A stretch of DNA of 64,000 nucleotides from Metellina segmentata (GCA_947359465.1 OX375873.1:44984437-45048436); one strand, 5' to 3'. Shown: positions 1 to 11,412, numbered from the stretch's first letter. Notes: generated from the letters alone by a model not told the origin. Translations and numbers: made by a program.

Positions 1-940
1 ATTCCTACTAACCATGTTCGTAGTTTTTACTTACAACAATATCTTAGACATAATACTGGAGCACTTGCTCCGCGAAACGAAAATCTGTGTTCTTTGACGT
101 GTCACAAGTTTGTATGTATGCAAGACATGTACAATAATGGTATTTTTTTTTGTCCGAAACTAATTCTCCGTTTTTAAATTTTGTTCTATTTATGATGTGG
201 ATGTCATGCGTGATTATAAAAAAAAGTTATGAATTGACATCGTTCGAACAACTTTTCCCATCGACTTTAGTTTTGCTTTCTTTTGCTCTATTTTCTGTAG
301 TTGCAAATCTAATAAGTATTTAATTTTTAATAAATTGAAATTATTATTGCTCACACAACAACAAACCCCAAAACGGTTTGATTGAAAACTATAGACACGT
401 TTAAAATCGAAGCAAACATAAATAATACTATAATATTTTACAAATATTAAAACCTCTTTGTTGCTGAAACAGAAGATTAAGATTGCCTACTTTACATGAC
501 GAAGATACATTTAAGCAACTTATTGTATGTGTTACAAGTGTGTTGAAAACAGAGTGGTTTTCATCATAAAAACTCTGTCAAATCGGCCTACCATTTCTTG
601 TAAAATGATAATTGGTTACATTGGCTTTGTATGTCCTTAAGACATTCAGTTGTAAAACGAGTTCTTTTGTTTATCAAATGCTATTAAATGGAATTTTCGA
701 GAAAAAATGTAACTTTTCAAATTAATTTTTCATTTTTTCCATAGGGATGGGGAAATTCAAAAATGTCACTTTTGTAGTGCAAGAGTGCAGCAAGGTAAAA
801 ACATTTGATACGATATCTATGCATACTAGAGTATTTGCAATTTTTAGGAATATTCTAGCATTTTTTGTTACTCTAGCAAAATTTGCCATTTTTACGAATT
901 GAGTTACAGTAATTTTACAAGAAAAAAACTTTAGAAGCGC
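1..940. other. AT-rich sequence with no recognised feature
   Basis: I see no convincing coding exon, transposon end or tandem repeat here. The one minus-strand opening of 77 codons (722-955) is low complexity and lacks splice context or a recognisable domain. Confidence 0.6.
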
Positions 941-941
941 A

Positions 942-1187
942 CTACACAAACTCAAAATATACTTTTGTAGCAGGGGTCAGCTCGAACACTGAAAACGGAG
1001 GATAAGGCCTGACCCAAATGCCTTTCAATTCATCCAACACATGTTTTATAGTTCTATTCAGATCAGCGCTTTGCGGATGCCAGTCTACTTCATCATCCAT
1101 ATTAGAAAAATTAGTGTATACAACACCTGCTGAGTGGACTGCCATGACTTGAAAAACTATAATTATCAAGATAAGTATGGATTTCAA
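942..1187 (-). CDS. Candidate coding exon of a secreted or membrane protein (unidentified)
   Basis: The minus strand is open from a stop near 1205 to a stop at 942. The opening begins with a very hydrophobic run (KSILILIIIVFQVMAVHSAG) that resembles a signal peptide, but its first codon is TTG; the first ATG is the Met in VMAVHS at 1143-1145. Residues after this run are rich in D, W, H and P and contain NFSNMDDEVDWHPQS and an N-linked glycosylation-type NRT. This composition is unlike chance AT-rich frames. An alternative model is an internal exon 963-1147, with a tttttcaag acceptor at 1148 and a gtatat donor at 962. I do not recognise the family. No neighbouring exon could be joined to it, so this may be an isolated exon of a gene extending beyond the minus-strand side, or a pseudogene. 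Confidence 0.35.
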   Translation of the reverse strand: MKSILILIIIVFQVMAVHSAGVVYTNFSNMDDEVDWHPQSADLNRTIKHVLDELKGIWVRPYPPFSVFELTPATKVYFEFV

Positions 1188-1254
1188 GTATAGAAAAAAA
1201 GATCAAGATAGGACTAAGGGGTATAAGGGGGTATAGTATAAGGGGCCTTTAACT

Positions 1255-1885
1255 ATAAGAAAATATCTTCTTTAAGGTTACCTTCATACAGGAACCAGAG
1301 GGCTCAAACAAAACCAAGAGAACTAACCACACACCGTAATTCCTACTCCACCAAACTTGGCTTGATGCACAATACATTTGGGTAGGTGACGTTCACTCGG
1401 CATTCTCCACACTTAGATCCGGCCTTCAGACTGCCAGAGAGGGTACCTGGATTCATTGCTTCAAAGGACACATAGCCATTATCCAAGACTCCAGTTCACC
1501 AAGCTAAGCGACGATTAGCATGTACTGCTGTAATGTGCGGCTTATAGGCGGCTACTTTGCACTGATAACCCTAAGTTTCCAGCTCACGACGAATCGGCTT
1601 GGTACTTATGGTGCATCACGAGGGTTATCAGAATTCATCAGGAATAATTTTCGTCGTTTCCATCCAGTTTTCTTTGACTGCCCTTTTCATCACTCTAGGA
1701 TTCCGATGTGTGAGATCACGTGGAATACCCGACCTTGGTTGGGTACCAGTAGCTTTTACACATGTGCACTTTGCGATTGTATCCCTCAAAGTGGCACATG
1801 TAACATGCCCGAAATTTCCTGAACAGATTTACCACAACAGTGAACAACTAATCAATTCCGTCTCAAAGTCATTAAGCTAACGTTG
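1255..1885 (-). pseudogene. Tc1-like transposase relic
   Basis: Minus-strand translation in several frames matches the Tc1 family in order. A helix-turn-helix segment GKSVQEIS lies near 1825. It is followed by DTIAKCTCVKATGTQPRSG and DLTHRNPRVMKRAVKENW (1660-1790), the second DNA-binding half. The region resembling the first catalytic core, with a degraded VWGCFSWFGLGPLVPV-like block, is at 1270-1350. Stops and frameshifts interrupt every part. The DD34E C-terminal half with the last catalytic Asp and Glu is missing beyond 1255. No terminal inverted repeats were found. In its family this protein would cut and paste DNA at TA sites; here it is dead. Confidence 0.75.
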
Positions 1886-2543
1886 TCCGCCCATTGTACG
1901 TTTTGGGATTTATAATGATGTCTCTGAACATGATTGTCTCTTTTTTACAATAGTGTACTGTTAAGTCAGTGGCCGAATTCAATCTTTTCCGATGTTGTCG
2001 GTATACTTTTGTCTCGAAAGATCATAATTTCGAGATTATGTAGTTTCAGAATTTATCTCTACTGCCGAAGAGTTTGGGAGTACATTGCAGGTTATAATCA
2101 GTTATTGCTTGCATATCAAAATACAGGAAAAAACAGGACACTCAAGTAATAGTATAATTTAAAGAAAATAGTAATAGGTTCAAAATCCAGACGATGTTTT
2201 TCAATTAGCACTTTTTGATTAAAGCAAATTTATGGGAATTAAAATATATAGAACATTACAGAAAGGTTTCACAATATTTATTCTATACAATGCTTATGCA
2301 TATTGCGGAAGCTGTGTTTATCTGAAAATATTTGCACATTCATGTTTTTAAATTATTTATTCATAACAATGCTATAGTATTGCCTGGATGCATTGTCGAG
2401 GCTTTTATTGAATGTTTTATGTCATACTGAGAGAAGAGTTTGGATTCTTATCCTAAATAATCTAAATTGATGATTGTATAGTTGACAATTGAGATGAAGC
2501 GTCATAACTCCAAAAAGAGATTTTTTAGAAATAAGTTAGGTAG

Positions 2544-2622
2544 TTAATTAATTCTGCACTATAGGGCACACAACGGGCTATTGGTAACTGTAAATGATTA
2601 ATCCGTAAGAAAAATATAAAAA
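2544..2622 (-). repeat. SINE-A tail fragment
   Basis: About 75 bp match the 3' end of the SINE-A family found many times in this window: TTAATTAA, then a diverged CGTCGTACTGGAGC-like block, then CACAACGGGCTATTGG. The body and tRNA head are absent. Confidence 0.6.
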
Positions 2623-2751
2623 TATCGAAATAAGGATTTTTCATAATAGGGGATTTTTGTTATATACAGTATTACCATTGTGTCTTTAGAAGAACTAGTA
2701 GACAGTGTGCAAAGGGCGAAGAAACCCAAACCAACTGACTATCATCAAAGT

Positions 2752-3987
2752 CAGTGTTTTCCAAAATGTGGTACGCGTACCCCCAGGGGTACGGGAAGAG
2801 TTTGGTGGGGGTACGCGTTGCACCGGAGTTTGACGGGGATATACACTGCACTATGCGTGGCTACGCCTAATTCTATGTTCTCATGAGTCAAGTCAAGACA
2901 GAGTCTTGTAACGCGTAAGATGGTCCGGAGTGACACGGCGGAAATATACCACACTTCGTTACAGAAACAACTTTGTTAACCCTTCGTCTGGCGCAACCGG
3001 CCTGACAGGCTCAGCTTTGACATGAACTTCAATGTTTTCATAATGATAGATTTGAGTTCAGAACTTGTTGACATGACTGGAAATAGCTTTGTAAACTAGC
3101 ATACTTAGCAGATATATTCGCTGTTTTAAATTGCCTCAACTTATCGTTACAAGACAAAAATATTTCATTGTTTCACGTTCAAGATAAAATGAACGCTATT
3201 ATGCTAAAGAACGCTAAAGTTATGGTAAAAGAGAGTTGGTAATGGAGAAATAGACTCGTTTCCCTCTCTTCATGAGTTTATAACAAATCCGACTACTAAA
3301 ATTGATGCTGATACTCTGAAATGCTTAACACAGCATTTGGAGAGTTTGCAAGTGGGCTTGAAAAACTATTTCTCTGATTTAACCAAAAATATTGAATGGA
3401 TAAGATATCCGTTTAACATTAACACAACATCCATGCCAGAAGATTTGTCGCACATGCGAAAGAAAAGCAATTGTTGGAATTTGTTTCAGACGGATTCTTG
3501 AAAAATAAACATATGGAGAGTACTTTAACATCATTCTGGATACAAATGCAACTTTTGTATCCGGTTTTAACAGAAAAAGTTCAAAAATACATCTTGCCTT
3601 TTCGAACTTCACATTTATGCGAAGTTGCTTTTTCAGTATTTGTAGACATTAAGTCGAAACAAGGAACAGACTATTGGACGTGGAACCACATCTCAGATTA
3701 AAATTAACAACCAGGGAACCAAATTATGACGATCTGTTATCTCAGCACAAACAATATTATCCTTCTCATTGATTCAAATAAACGTTATTAAAATACAACT
3801 TTTATTTATATTTTATTCTTAATAATTTTATTTCTCTTTTCTTATTATTTTGTGTATGTCACACAAAAACAAAAACAAAATACATTTTGATTGTTATTAA
3901 AATACATCCATTTTTTCGACGAGGGGTACTCAGCGTTACGAAAATAATAGAAGGAGTACACGTATGTCAACAGTTTGGGAAACACTG
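2752..3987 (+). mobile_element. hAT transposon relic, 1.24 kb, 8-bp target duplication
   Basis: The ends are inverted: CAGTGTTTTCCAAAATGTGG at 2752 and the reverse complement of CAGTGTTTCCCAAACTGT ending at 3987. Flanking 8-mers are atcaaagt (2744-2751) and atctaagt (3988-3995), 7 of 8 identical, which is the hAT target-site size. The ends carry the GGTACGCGTACCCC-type subterminal motif seen in ZBED5/SCAND3-like hATs. It contains only the 3' part of a transposase gene. Confidence 0.85.
3240..3770 (+). pseudogene. hAT transposase C-terminal relic (ZBED5/SCAND3-like)
   Basis: The frames carry the linker TKIDADTLKCLTQHLESLQ and then FRTSHLCEVAFSVFVDIKSK (3601-3660), matching the hAT C-terminal dimerisation core, where related proteins read like EMSFSALLNIKTK. 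After a frameshift the tail reads like EPHLRLKLT and ends near 3770. The BED finger and the first catalytic residues are missing. Several stops are present, so it is inactive. The orientation agrees with the enclosing hAT ends. Confidence 0.8.
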
Positions 3988-4019
3988 ATCTAAGTGAATT
4001 CACTGGACTGCATTCGTAA

Positions 4020-4750
4020 AAACCTTCAAAATTACGCTGAGGTTGACTTGAGTAAGAGCCTCAACTCTTAGATGTAACATGTAAATTTCTTATTCTTTGG
4101 CGTTGAGAAAGTTTGGAAGGAGGCTTCTGGTGGTTTGAAATGACCGAGTAATAGTTCTGGTGATATCAGGCCGAGAAAACACCACCAAGACTTGGATTTA
4201 CAACAAGTGATCTCCCAAACGTTCTAGACACAACCTGATCATACCGGTGACTGGCGCTCACACTTAACGGACCAAGATTAATTGTCCTCGCATAGATAAC
4301 AATCCCTTAGATAACTCTCTCACAGATAATTAGCCTGCTAGTGTGAGTGAATGCGCAATATTCTGAACTGATGCCTCCTTGTATAATTAACTGTAAACAA
4401 TTACCAAGTAAATATATACAGGTAACAAACACAAAATTAATCTACGTTTGTAATGAAAGTTTTCACTAACAATATATTATTTTATCGGATTGTTTTTTTG
4501 TCACTAATATGGAATCACAACGCAATTTATTGCTAAGGCATATGTAATGTAAATTAAATTTAGATTTGAATTAGATTTAAAACTTTTATTGACCTGTCAA
4601 AAATACTTGGCTAAACGAGGACCTAATGTAGATTTTGAAGTATGGGAGATAGACAGATTTTAAAACTACAATCAAATTGGTAGTAAAAATTGTAGAAGTT
4701 CAAAACAACGAATATTTATTGAAAGCACGAAAAAAAATCACAACTGGCCA
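4020..4750. other. No recognised feature
   Basis: AT-rich sequence without an exon-like frame, terminal repeat or tandem array that I can support. Confidence 0.5.
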
Positions 4751-4754
4751 TTTC

Positions 4755-4900
4755 GGTGGAGCGCAGTCTACCATCCTCATGGGACCATGCTGATAACCAT
4801 GACTGGGATTAAAAACCAGAGTATACTGAGCCTAGGGCCCCAGCATCAACCAAAATGTATACCAGATCTTCCATCAGAAGTCTTTATTTTAAGAGTTGCG
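4755..4900 (-). repeat. tRNA-like SINE (family D), copy 1
   Basis: On the minus strand there is a B-box-like GGTTTTTAATCCCAG and, about 40 bp upstream, a weak A-box region. The sequence aligns over about 140 bp with 5145-5290: shared blocks include CCAGATCTTCCATCAGAAGT and GGACCATG on the plus strand. Two diverged copies about 390 bp apart in the same orientation support a dispersed repeat rather than unique DNA. Confidence 0.5.
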
Positions 4901-5144
4901 AGTGTCTCATTTGAATATTGCTTTGTCAATCTACGGCCACACGTTTTTACTCGAGGCCTAGTTTGAGCAGGACCAGAAGTATATTTTGAACATGCATGTC
5001 ATGGGTAGCCAAACAGATGAAAACAATAACAAAATAGGAATTAAAAAATGTAAAACTTTAAAAAACTATTAATAAAGAAGGAAATTGAATCGATAGGAAA
5101 GGATGAGGTAGGAGACATAAAAACCCCACGAAAGGCTATATCGA

Positions 5145-5290
5145 AGAAGCAAGACGTCTACCATCATAAACGGACCATGTAATCAACCATTACCTGTAAT
5201 CAAGACCAGAGCCTGCTGAACTGAGGGCCAGAGCGCTAACCTCATGGCTACCAGATCTTCCATTGTAAGTCGTTACGTTAAGAATTGAGT
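5145..5290 (-). repeat. tRNA-like SINE (family D), copy 2
   Basis: Second copy of the 4755-4900 repeat. On the minus strand it shows GCCATGAGGTTAGCGCTCTG (A-box-like) and GGTCTTGATTACAGG (B-box-like), about 30-40 bp apart, as in tRNA-derived SINE heads. Confidence 0.5.
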
Positions 5291-5299
5291 TGTTATGGA

Positions 5300-6260
5300 A
5301 ACAAGTCAAATTGGACACGTTTCCATAACAACTTAATATTTCCATAAAACAACACTTACAATAAAAGACGGAAAAGCACCGTCCTTTCCTCAACAAGTGA
5401 ACTATTTGTACAGGATGCAAACTTACATTAGGTGCTTCACGGTTCTCTTGAAAGACACCTAGCGCAAGATAAATACAAAGCGCAGGATTCCGAACGAGGT
5501 TTGATGTCTCGCATCAGCCATGAGAAAAAACACATTACCGTCACATACACTACACTTACTGCGAAGTTTTAGAATAAAAGTAATTTGTGAATTTTCCGGA
5601 GTGTATCAGCATATCTCTTCTCGGAGTTTCGAATGGCACATCAAGCGAGGGAACCTGGAGTGAAATGGCATCGTTTCAGAAAATTGGGAGTTAATAATTT
5701 AAAATACAAGGACAAAAGGAGGAGAAAATCTCCTCAGGAATGGGCTCAGCTCCGAAATTGGAGAAGGGCCTCTCCAGAAAACACTGCGTGCGGGATATGG
5801 AGCGCATATCGTTTGAAATGAGATAGGAACGAGAAAGAAAATGGGAACAGTGCCTGAAGTTTTTCTGATCTGAAGTGAATTGAGTTTGGTATGAGCTGGA
5901 AAGAGAAGTTCACGAAATCGAAGAAAAATATACTTTTTTTTCCTCAATATTGTTAAAAATTGATTTTACTGCAATAGTAATATAAAGTACAATTTGTAAT
6001 TAGAAAATTAACTGGTTAACACTACTGGGTGTTTGTACAGTGCACCTTCAGGTATCTTCGCCGTTGGCAAAACTGACCTAATCTTGACGGACAAGATATC
6101 TTGTCAGTAAGAAAGTGACCAGATTTTGATCTTGTCACTTTTAGGTAATAATAGGTAGATATAGGTAATATTGTAATGGCCAACTACCTCATCATTAGCG
6201 AAATTTGTCAAATCGTGGTAGAATAGTCGTCGAAACAGCATGGAGGGTTAATAACTGGAG
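5300..6260. other. No recognised gene; one short hairpin
   Basis: A 14-bp inverted repeat (GTTGTTATGGAAAC at 5290-5303 and its complement at 5320-5333) can fold around a 16-nt loop. The 62-codon opening at 5633-5821 is basic but has no known motif and I do not call it a gene. Confidence 0.45.
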
Positions 6261-6264
6261 TAAC

Positions 6265-7145
6265 ACATTCTCAGTCTGAACCAGATAAGAACATATTCTA
6301 TTACATAGTGAAAATATTGAATAAGCAACTTCGACACCTATTCAGAAATGTATTGTATATAATCATACTTCAATTGATACTTATTGATAATATTAGGTAA
6401 GCCCAACGTTTATGGCACATTCAGTAATATACCTACTAGAAGCCATTTCCAACTGACAGTAATAACGTTGGATTAGGCCAATTCAGTAATATACTAGATG
6501 GAAGTATTATTACAGTCTATGGTCTGGACCTGATAGGAATATATCCTATTACGCATAGTGAAAACATTGAATAAGCAACTGCGACGACATATTCAGAAAT
6601 ATATTGTATGGAATCAGATGCCAATTGATACATGTTGATAGTATTTGATAAGCCCAACTTTTATGGCACATTCAGTAATATGCCTAGTGGAAGCATTTCC
6701 AATTGACACTAATAACGTTACGTTGTATTAGGCGAATTCAGCAATATACTAGATGGGAGCATATTACAATTGATGCTTAGTTATAATATTGAGCTGATCG
6801 CTCTTTTATGGAATATTCATTGTAATATTTCTAGTGAAAGTATAATTTAATTTATACGTAATGCTAATGTTAGTTAACCCAAGGAACAATAGCCCTATTC
6901 CGATGGTGTAATCAGTAATATACCGGATAGAAACTTATTCCAATTGATAATTAGTGAAAACATTGAGCTAATTAAGATTTTTATGGCATATTCAGCGTAA
7001 TATTTTGAATGGGAGTTTGTTCCAATTCATACTTAGCAATTTATTTCACTTGCTATTGTTAGCAAAGGAAAAACCATGTGATGTGTTAAACCTACTGCTA
7101 TGTACTTTCAGTAATACGAATATACTGGATAGAAGCATTTTACAT
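6265..7145. repeat. Degenerate tandem array, about 251-bp period with shorter subrepeats
   Basis: The block GCCCAACGTTTATGGCACAT at 6401 recurs with one change at 6652, and the sequence before and after stays aligned, giving a period near 251 bp. Within and beyond it the motif ATTCAGTAATATACTAGAT recurs in diverged form (near 6420, 6482, 6671, 6735, 6908, 6990, 7108). The array decays towards its right end. Confidence 0.75.
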
Positions 7146-7269
7146 AACTAGAAGGGGGCACAATAAGATTTTAGTTTCTAAAGAGATTTCACATCTATTG
7201 TTACCTACATATTCATAAATTCAACCTGTTTAATGAACATTTTTTTTCCAATGGCGGGTACATATGAAC

Positions 7270-7456
7270 TTAATCATTGGCCACTACAAGGTCAGAAGTG
7301 ATGGACACTTGTGAAGGAGCACCCAGTGGGAGGACCATCATTGCTTCTAACAAAGGACTGCACAATTTACATCCATTCCCTGACCCCGGATTCGAACCAG
7401 GAACCTTCCAATCCAGAGGCCAACACTTTAACCACTAGACCGGTTGGTCGGCTTAA
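7270..7456 (-). mobile_element. tRNA-derived SINE (family B), copy 1
   Basis: On the minus strand the copy begins near 7456 with a tRNA-like head: CTAGTGGTTAAAGTG (A-box region) and a perfect B box GGTTCGAATCC about 40 bp later. The body then contains GGGTGCTCCTTCACAAGTG and ACCTTGTAGTGGCC. A second copy with the same body is at 17270-17442. The pol III promoter boxes are well preserved. Confidence 0.7.
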
Positions 7457-7459
7457 TAA

Positions 7460-9640
7460 GTACTAGACGTTTTTTTTTAACATGTTCCATGAAAGTGAAT
7501 TCGAGTTCTTGGTACTGTCATGGTATTCTGTAACAAAATTGTGTGCGATATCATATATAGTAAGAAAAAGTAGTTTGTGGCTATAAGGAGCGATACCCAA
7601 AAAAGGTTGAAAATTCCAGCTTCTTAACTCTATCCTGATGTATTTTTCTTTAACATTTTTATAAAAAGTAATTGCAGATTATAATACAAATAAAAATTTT
7701 GTATCGTTAACTCATTTGATTTTTAGCTGTTAGAAATGTATCGAATTTACTGATCGTCATTTTCATATCACCTTGCAGTTTACTACTTCATGTAAATTAA
7801 AGTGTTATACGCGTTAATTTCGTGTTTGAATACAGGATACGTTTTGAAAATCTAGATGTTTGTTTATGATTAATCGTCAATTTAATAACAAAACAGACAG
7901 TGTACCGTCAAGATGGGCGGTAACAGTATTCCTCTGTTAAATTAAACATGACGGATAAAACATTAGATATTCTAGACGCTTACATTCTGGGCTTTTAAGT
8001 TGAAATATTATGCTATCAGAAACGTCTTTTTGCCATTGCTTAAGTTTACATTGATGTATCATTGAAGAAATGACTCTTTGAGAAACACGTACTGCCATCC
8101 TTCATTTCCGGAATACCTTAAGATGTAAAAATACCAATCAATCTATCTGAAGAGGAATGGTTTCAGAAGGGATCATTACTTTCACTTTATAATCTCGAGC
8201 CAGACGTATATATCCCAGTAACGCATTATACTCGGGGAGAAAAATATCCAACCTCCAGCTCCAGCGATATGTGATAAAAAATAATCACTCATCTCTTTCT
8301 CTATACCCAAATTTATATTCGAATGTCCAAAACTTCCTCCAATGCCATTTATTTCGATGGTTTCTTGAAACGAACGGCATTTGCGCAAAGTCGACTCAAA
8401 TTGAGGCAGTCGTTTTGAATGAAAAATCTCCCCGCGCATTTGTCTTGCGAAATCGACTGCTATTTTGGAAAATCGCGACTTAATAAAGCACGAAGATATC
8501 AAAAGGTATTCAAGAAAGCTTTCTTCCCAACTCCGCTTTTCCCGTCTAATGTCGAGCGAAGGAGTATTTTACTCCGTCATTTGCATGAAAAGAGAGCCCT
8601 CTCATATTCTCGGTAAGAATGTTTTGAAAGGAAACTGAGAGTTTGGGCCGGGAGCTTATCAATGGAGCCCTTTCATGAATTCTCCCACCCTTTTTGGGAA
8701 AGATGAATTGAGGTCGGATAAGACGAGCTGCGTTTCATTTGAGATCAATGACTGATTTTCCGAAGCAAAAATGAGCGGCGATATGCATTATAAGCAGATA
8801 GGTGCATAATGTTTTGCAGCTGCATCGATGTCGTGGTAAGCCCTTGTCCTCAAGGAATTTTTAAATACTCAATGCATCGTTATTTTGCTATTGAAACCTT
8901 GCGAGACCAGATTCTTCTATTTGGGGATTTTAATACGATTTGGTAAAATATTCGCTTACTAAACTTGTTTCAAAAGATCTTGCAGAACCCTTGTTATCGA
9001 AGTTTTAAACTTTGTAGTCTTCATTTTGGAATCTAGTTTTTCACATATAGTTCTCCCTGAAGTGTTTTGATTTCAAGACTTACGAGTAGGTATTTTGAAT
9101 GTTATACGACGAAATTATGTTTTGAAAAGCATAGAGGAAGTTTACGAGCAGTCACCGTTAAAAGCATTTTCTGTTGTGTGCAAAACTAAAGGTGGTGGTT
9201 GCGTGGTAAATGTCTTTGCCCGTTGCACCAGTAGCCTGTGAGTTGTAGGGGGACGTGGATTTTATTCCTCTAACTTGATGTGGATGCATTTATAGTTTTT
9301 GTGTCAGTTAAGCTTTTATTGTTACCAACTATCATCCAAACTATTTGTCAATCAATTTTGATTAAATATCACTCACTCAGGAGTGCTCCGAAAATGCTCT
9401 ATCATAAGCATGAGGTATGCGTATTCAATTGCAAGATGGAGCTTAATGCTTCAAACAATTTGGGGACTGCCCCCATTAATGAAAAGAAAGATTAATACTG
9501 TTATACTTTAATTGAGTGTCGGGGACTAGACAGTGATTAATGAATTTTAATTGTATAATTCACCTTTTGCTCTTTTCAAGAGGACTCCACATTAGGGTTT
9601 AGGAATCATATCCAAAGGAATAATAGAAAACACTTGATGA
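7460..9640. other. No recognised feature
   Basis: About 2.2 kb without a supportable gene, terminal repeat or array. The 106-codon minus frame at 8182-8502 overlaps open frames on the other strand, has no known motif and lacks splice context. Confidence 0.5.
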
Positions 9641-9654
9641 CAATGCTAATTTTC

Positions 9655-9846
9655 TCAGAGAAAAGCAAGATTAAAAGAGAAAACATTCAATACATGAAAC
9701 AATACTGAAACTAACCCCTTAATTATACCTTCCGCCACATATGAGTCCCTTAAAGTACCAAGAGAATAACTCCTCTTTTCACTCTTTAGTTTGTGTTTCA
9801 TTACTGCATCGTAAAGGTTCCCAACGCATGATTTTACCACTTTCAT
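9655..9846 (-). CDS. Weak candidate first exon (unidentified)
   Basis: A true ATG at 9844-9846 in an A-rich context (ttaaaaaaATG) opens a frame starting MKVVKSCVGNLYDAVMKHK, with mixed K, S, R and Y and no low complexity over its first 40 residues. A gtataatt donor-like site follows at about residue 40, after which the frame becomes hydrophobic and AT-driven. No homologue is recognised. It could equally be a chance opening. Confidence 0.15.
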   Translation of the reverse strand: MKVVKSCVGNLYDAVMKHKLKSEKRSYSLGTLRDSYVAEGIIKGLVSVLFHVLNVFSFNLAFL

Positions 9847-10190
9847 TTTTTTAAATCTCCCACCGGTTCACTCAAGTTGAGTATTTCTTTTTACCTTTCC
9901 GATCACCTGTGCGTAAGATTAAAGTTCTCATGTCAACTTACGGAATCCCCTGCTGTTTTCTGTCTAAAAATTTCTAACTTTAAAACATAATAGATACACC
10001 TAATCCAATTACCATCTACATTCTTAACCCCTAAGCGAATTGATTGTTTTTAACTTCTCATTTTTCTACGAGAGCTTTACAAAATATTTCAGTATCCTTA
10101 CAAACAACATACAACACAGAATCCTTCCACTTACCATAATATGTACCTATGTTGCTAATTGTCAATAACCTTACAGCATGATTTTATTAA

Positions 10191-10922
10191 GCGGGTCCGG
10201 GACACAAAAATCGTCAAATTTTCGAATTTTTTATTATTATTTTAAGAAATTCTCTGCGCTTTTCTGCTTAAAATGACGTCTAAATCATGTTTCCATCTTA
10301 ATTAGAACTAGAGATACAATAATTTTTGTGATGCGTTGTTTTGAAAATCTAACACTCTTGACAGTTGTTGTCATGGCAACAACATCTGTCTTCAAAACTT
10401 TAAATGCGTTTTTCTCCATGATACATTTTTTTCAAGACTTCCTGTATTCAAATTGCTATAAGTCGAAAACCGATAAAGTTTAAGGGTTAAAATTTGGAAT
10501 ATATCTTTTTAAAACATTATACTTTAATTTTGATGCAGCAAATTTAAAACAAATATTTACTTTTAAAAATATGACTTTTTTAAAAAAAAAGTACCTTACA
10601 ATTTTTAAAAATTTTCACTCAAATATTTTTTATTTTTTATTAAATTAATATTTTTTAAATTGCTGAATCAAAATTAAATTTTATAAATTTGTGAATAATT
10701 TACTGCAAGAATTTTGAAAATGGATCAAGAATATTTTGAGTTTTAACAATTTAAAATGACCTCTTTTTTTATCAAAAAATATTAATTTAAAATTTTTAAA
10801 AAACTTTTGGAAAAATTTTGTGTTGTGATTTCGCTTATTAGTTAGATGGGTAATCAGTACAAAAAAATTCAAAATTCTCAATTAATTAATAAAAAAAAAT
10901 TTTCAATGTGTCCCGGACCCCT
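10191..10922. mobile_element. Hairpin-type MITE flanked by TTAA, 732 bp
   Basis: TTAA at 10187-10190 and 10923-10926 flank inverted ends GCGGGTCCGGGACACA and, at the right on the complementary strand, AGGGGTCCGGGACACA. The interior is very AT-rich and partly self-complementary: TTTAATTTTGATGCAGCAAA near 10533 pairs with TTGCTGAATCAAAATTAAA near 10660. No coding remnant is seen. TTAA is the piggyBac-type target, but the end sequence does not start with the usual CCC, so the superfamily is open. Confidence 0.8.
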
Positions 10923-10998
10923 TTAAATGTTTTCCTGAATATTTATGCCTCAACACTAAACTCGGGAAAATATTCCACTCCACCCCAATAGAACATTC

Positions 10999-11036
10999 GT
11001 ATGAATGTGACATAATTTATTATGTCGCATTCATAC
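10999..11036. other. Short perfect-type palindrome
   Basis: GTATGAATGTGACATAAT is followed at once by its near-complement ATTATGTCGCATTCATAC. It could form a 17-bp stem cruciform. No further context explains it. Confidence 0.6.
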
Positions 11037-11116
11037 TAAAAGCGGGTGAAATATTAGTATTTGACAATATCACTATGTTGTTTCTTGCTTTATTAAGACA
11101 AGTAGGTACTGACTGG

Positions 11117-11412
11117 AATTAGCGTTGTGCACAGGAGAAGCACAATGTTGGTTATTGGTGATGGTCTGGCATCAATCCCGACGGAAACGATCCGATAATA
11201 CCTCGTAATTTTAAACCACTGTCAGATAACGATGTAAACAGCTTGTATGGCATCCTACATTCCAAACTTCCACATCGAACGGAGGATATTTGAGGCCACC
11301 ACAGATTTACCACGAACCTCCCCAATCACAGAATGGTGTTTATATATATAATTGGATCGAATTTCAAATTCACAACAGTCTAGTTGCTAATCCGCGACTC
11401 TAGCAATTGCTT
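11117..11412 (-). mobile_element. SINE-A copy
   Basis: Plus-strand order is tail (GGTTATTGGTGATGGTC, ATCAATCCCGACGG), middle (CCTCGTAATTTTAAACCACT, CCAAACTTCCAC) and core (GAGGCCACCACAGATTTA), ending in a decayed tRNA-like head near 11400. It is strongly diverged. Confidence 0.75.

Larger units (their letters stand above)
2670..4019 (+). pseudogene. Apparent last coding exon split by a hAT element
   Basis: Bases 2670-2751 read ITIVSLEELVDSVQRAKKP then KPTDYHQS, preceded by a plausible acceptor (gttatatacag at 2659-2669). The hAT element occupies 2752-3987. If the element and one 8-bp target copy are left out, the frame continues without a break as EFTGLHS and a TAA stop at 4017-4019. In-frame continuation across the insertion and the non-repetitive composition suggest a real coding exon (host or another element) destroyed by the insertion. 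About 34 codons are visible. I do not recognise the family, and no upstream exon was found. Confidence 0.35.

Noticed and set aside
1520..1880. Plus-strand frames of about 100 codons
   Set aside because: They are antisense shadows of the minus-strand Tc1 relic.
5633..5947. Opposed frames of 62 and 82 codons
   Set aside because: Mutual antisense openings without motifs or splice sites.
8182..8502. 106-codon minus frame
   Set aside because: Overlaps open frames on the opposite strand, no recognised motif, composition consistent with chance.
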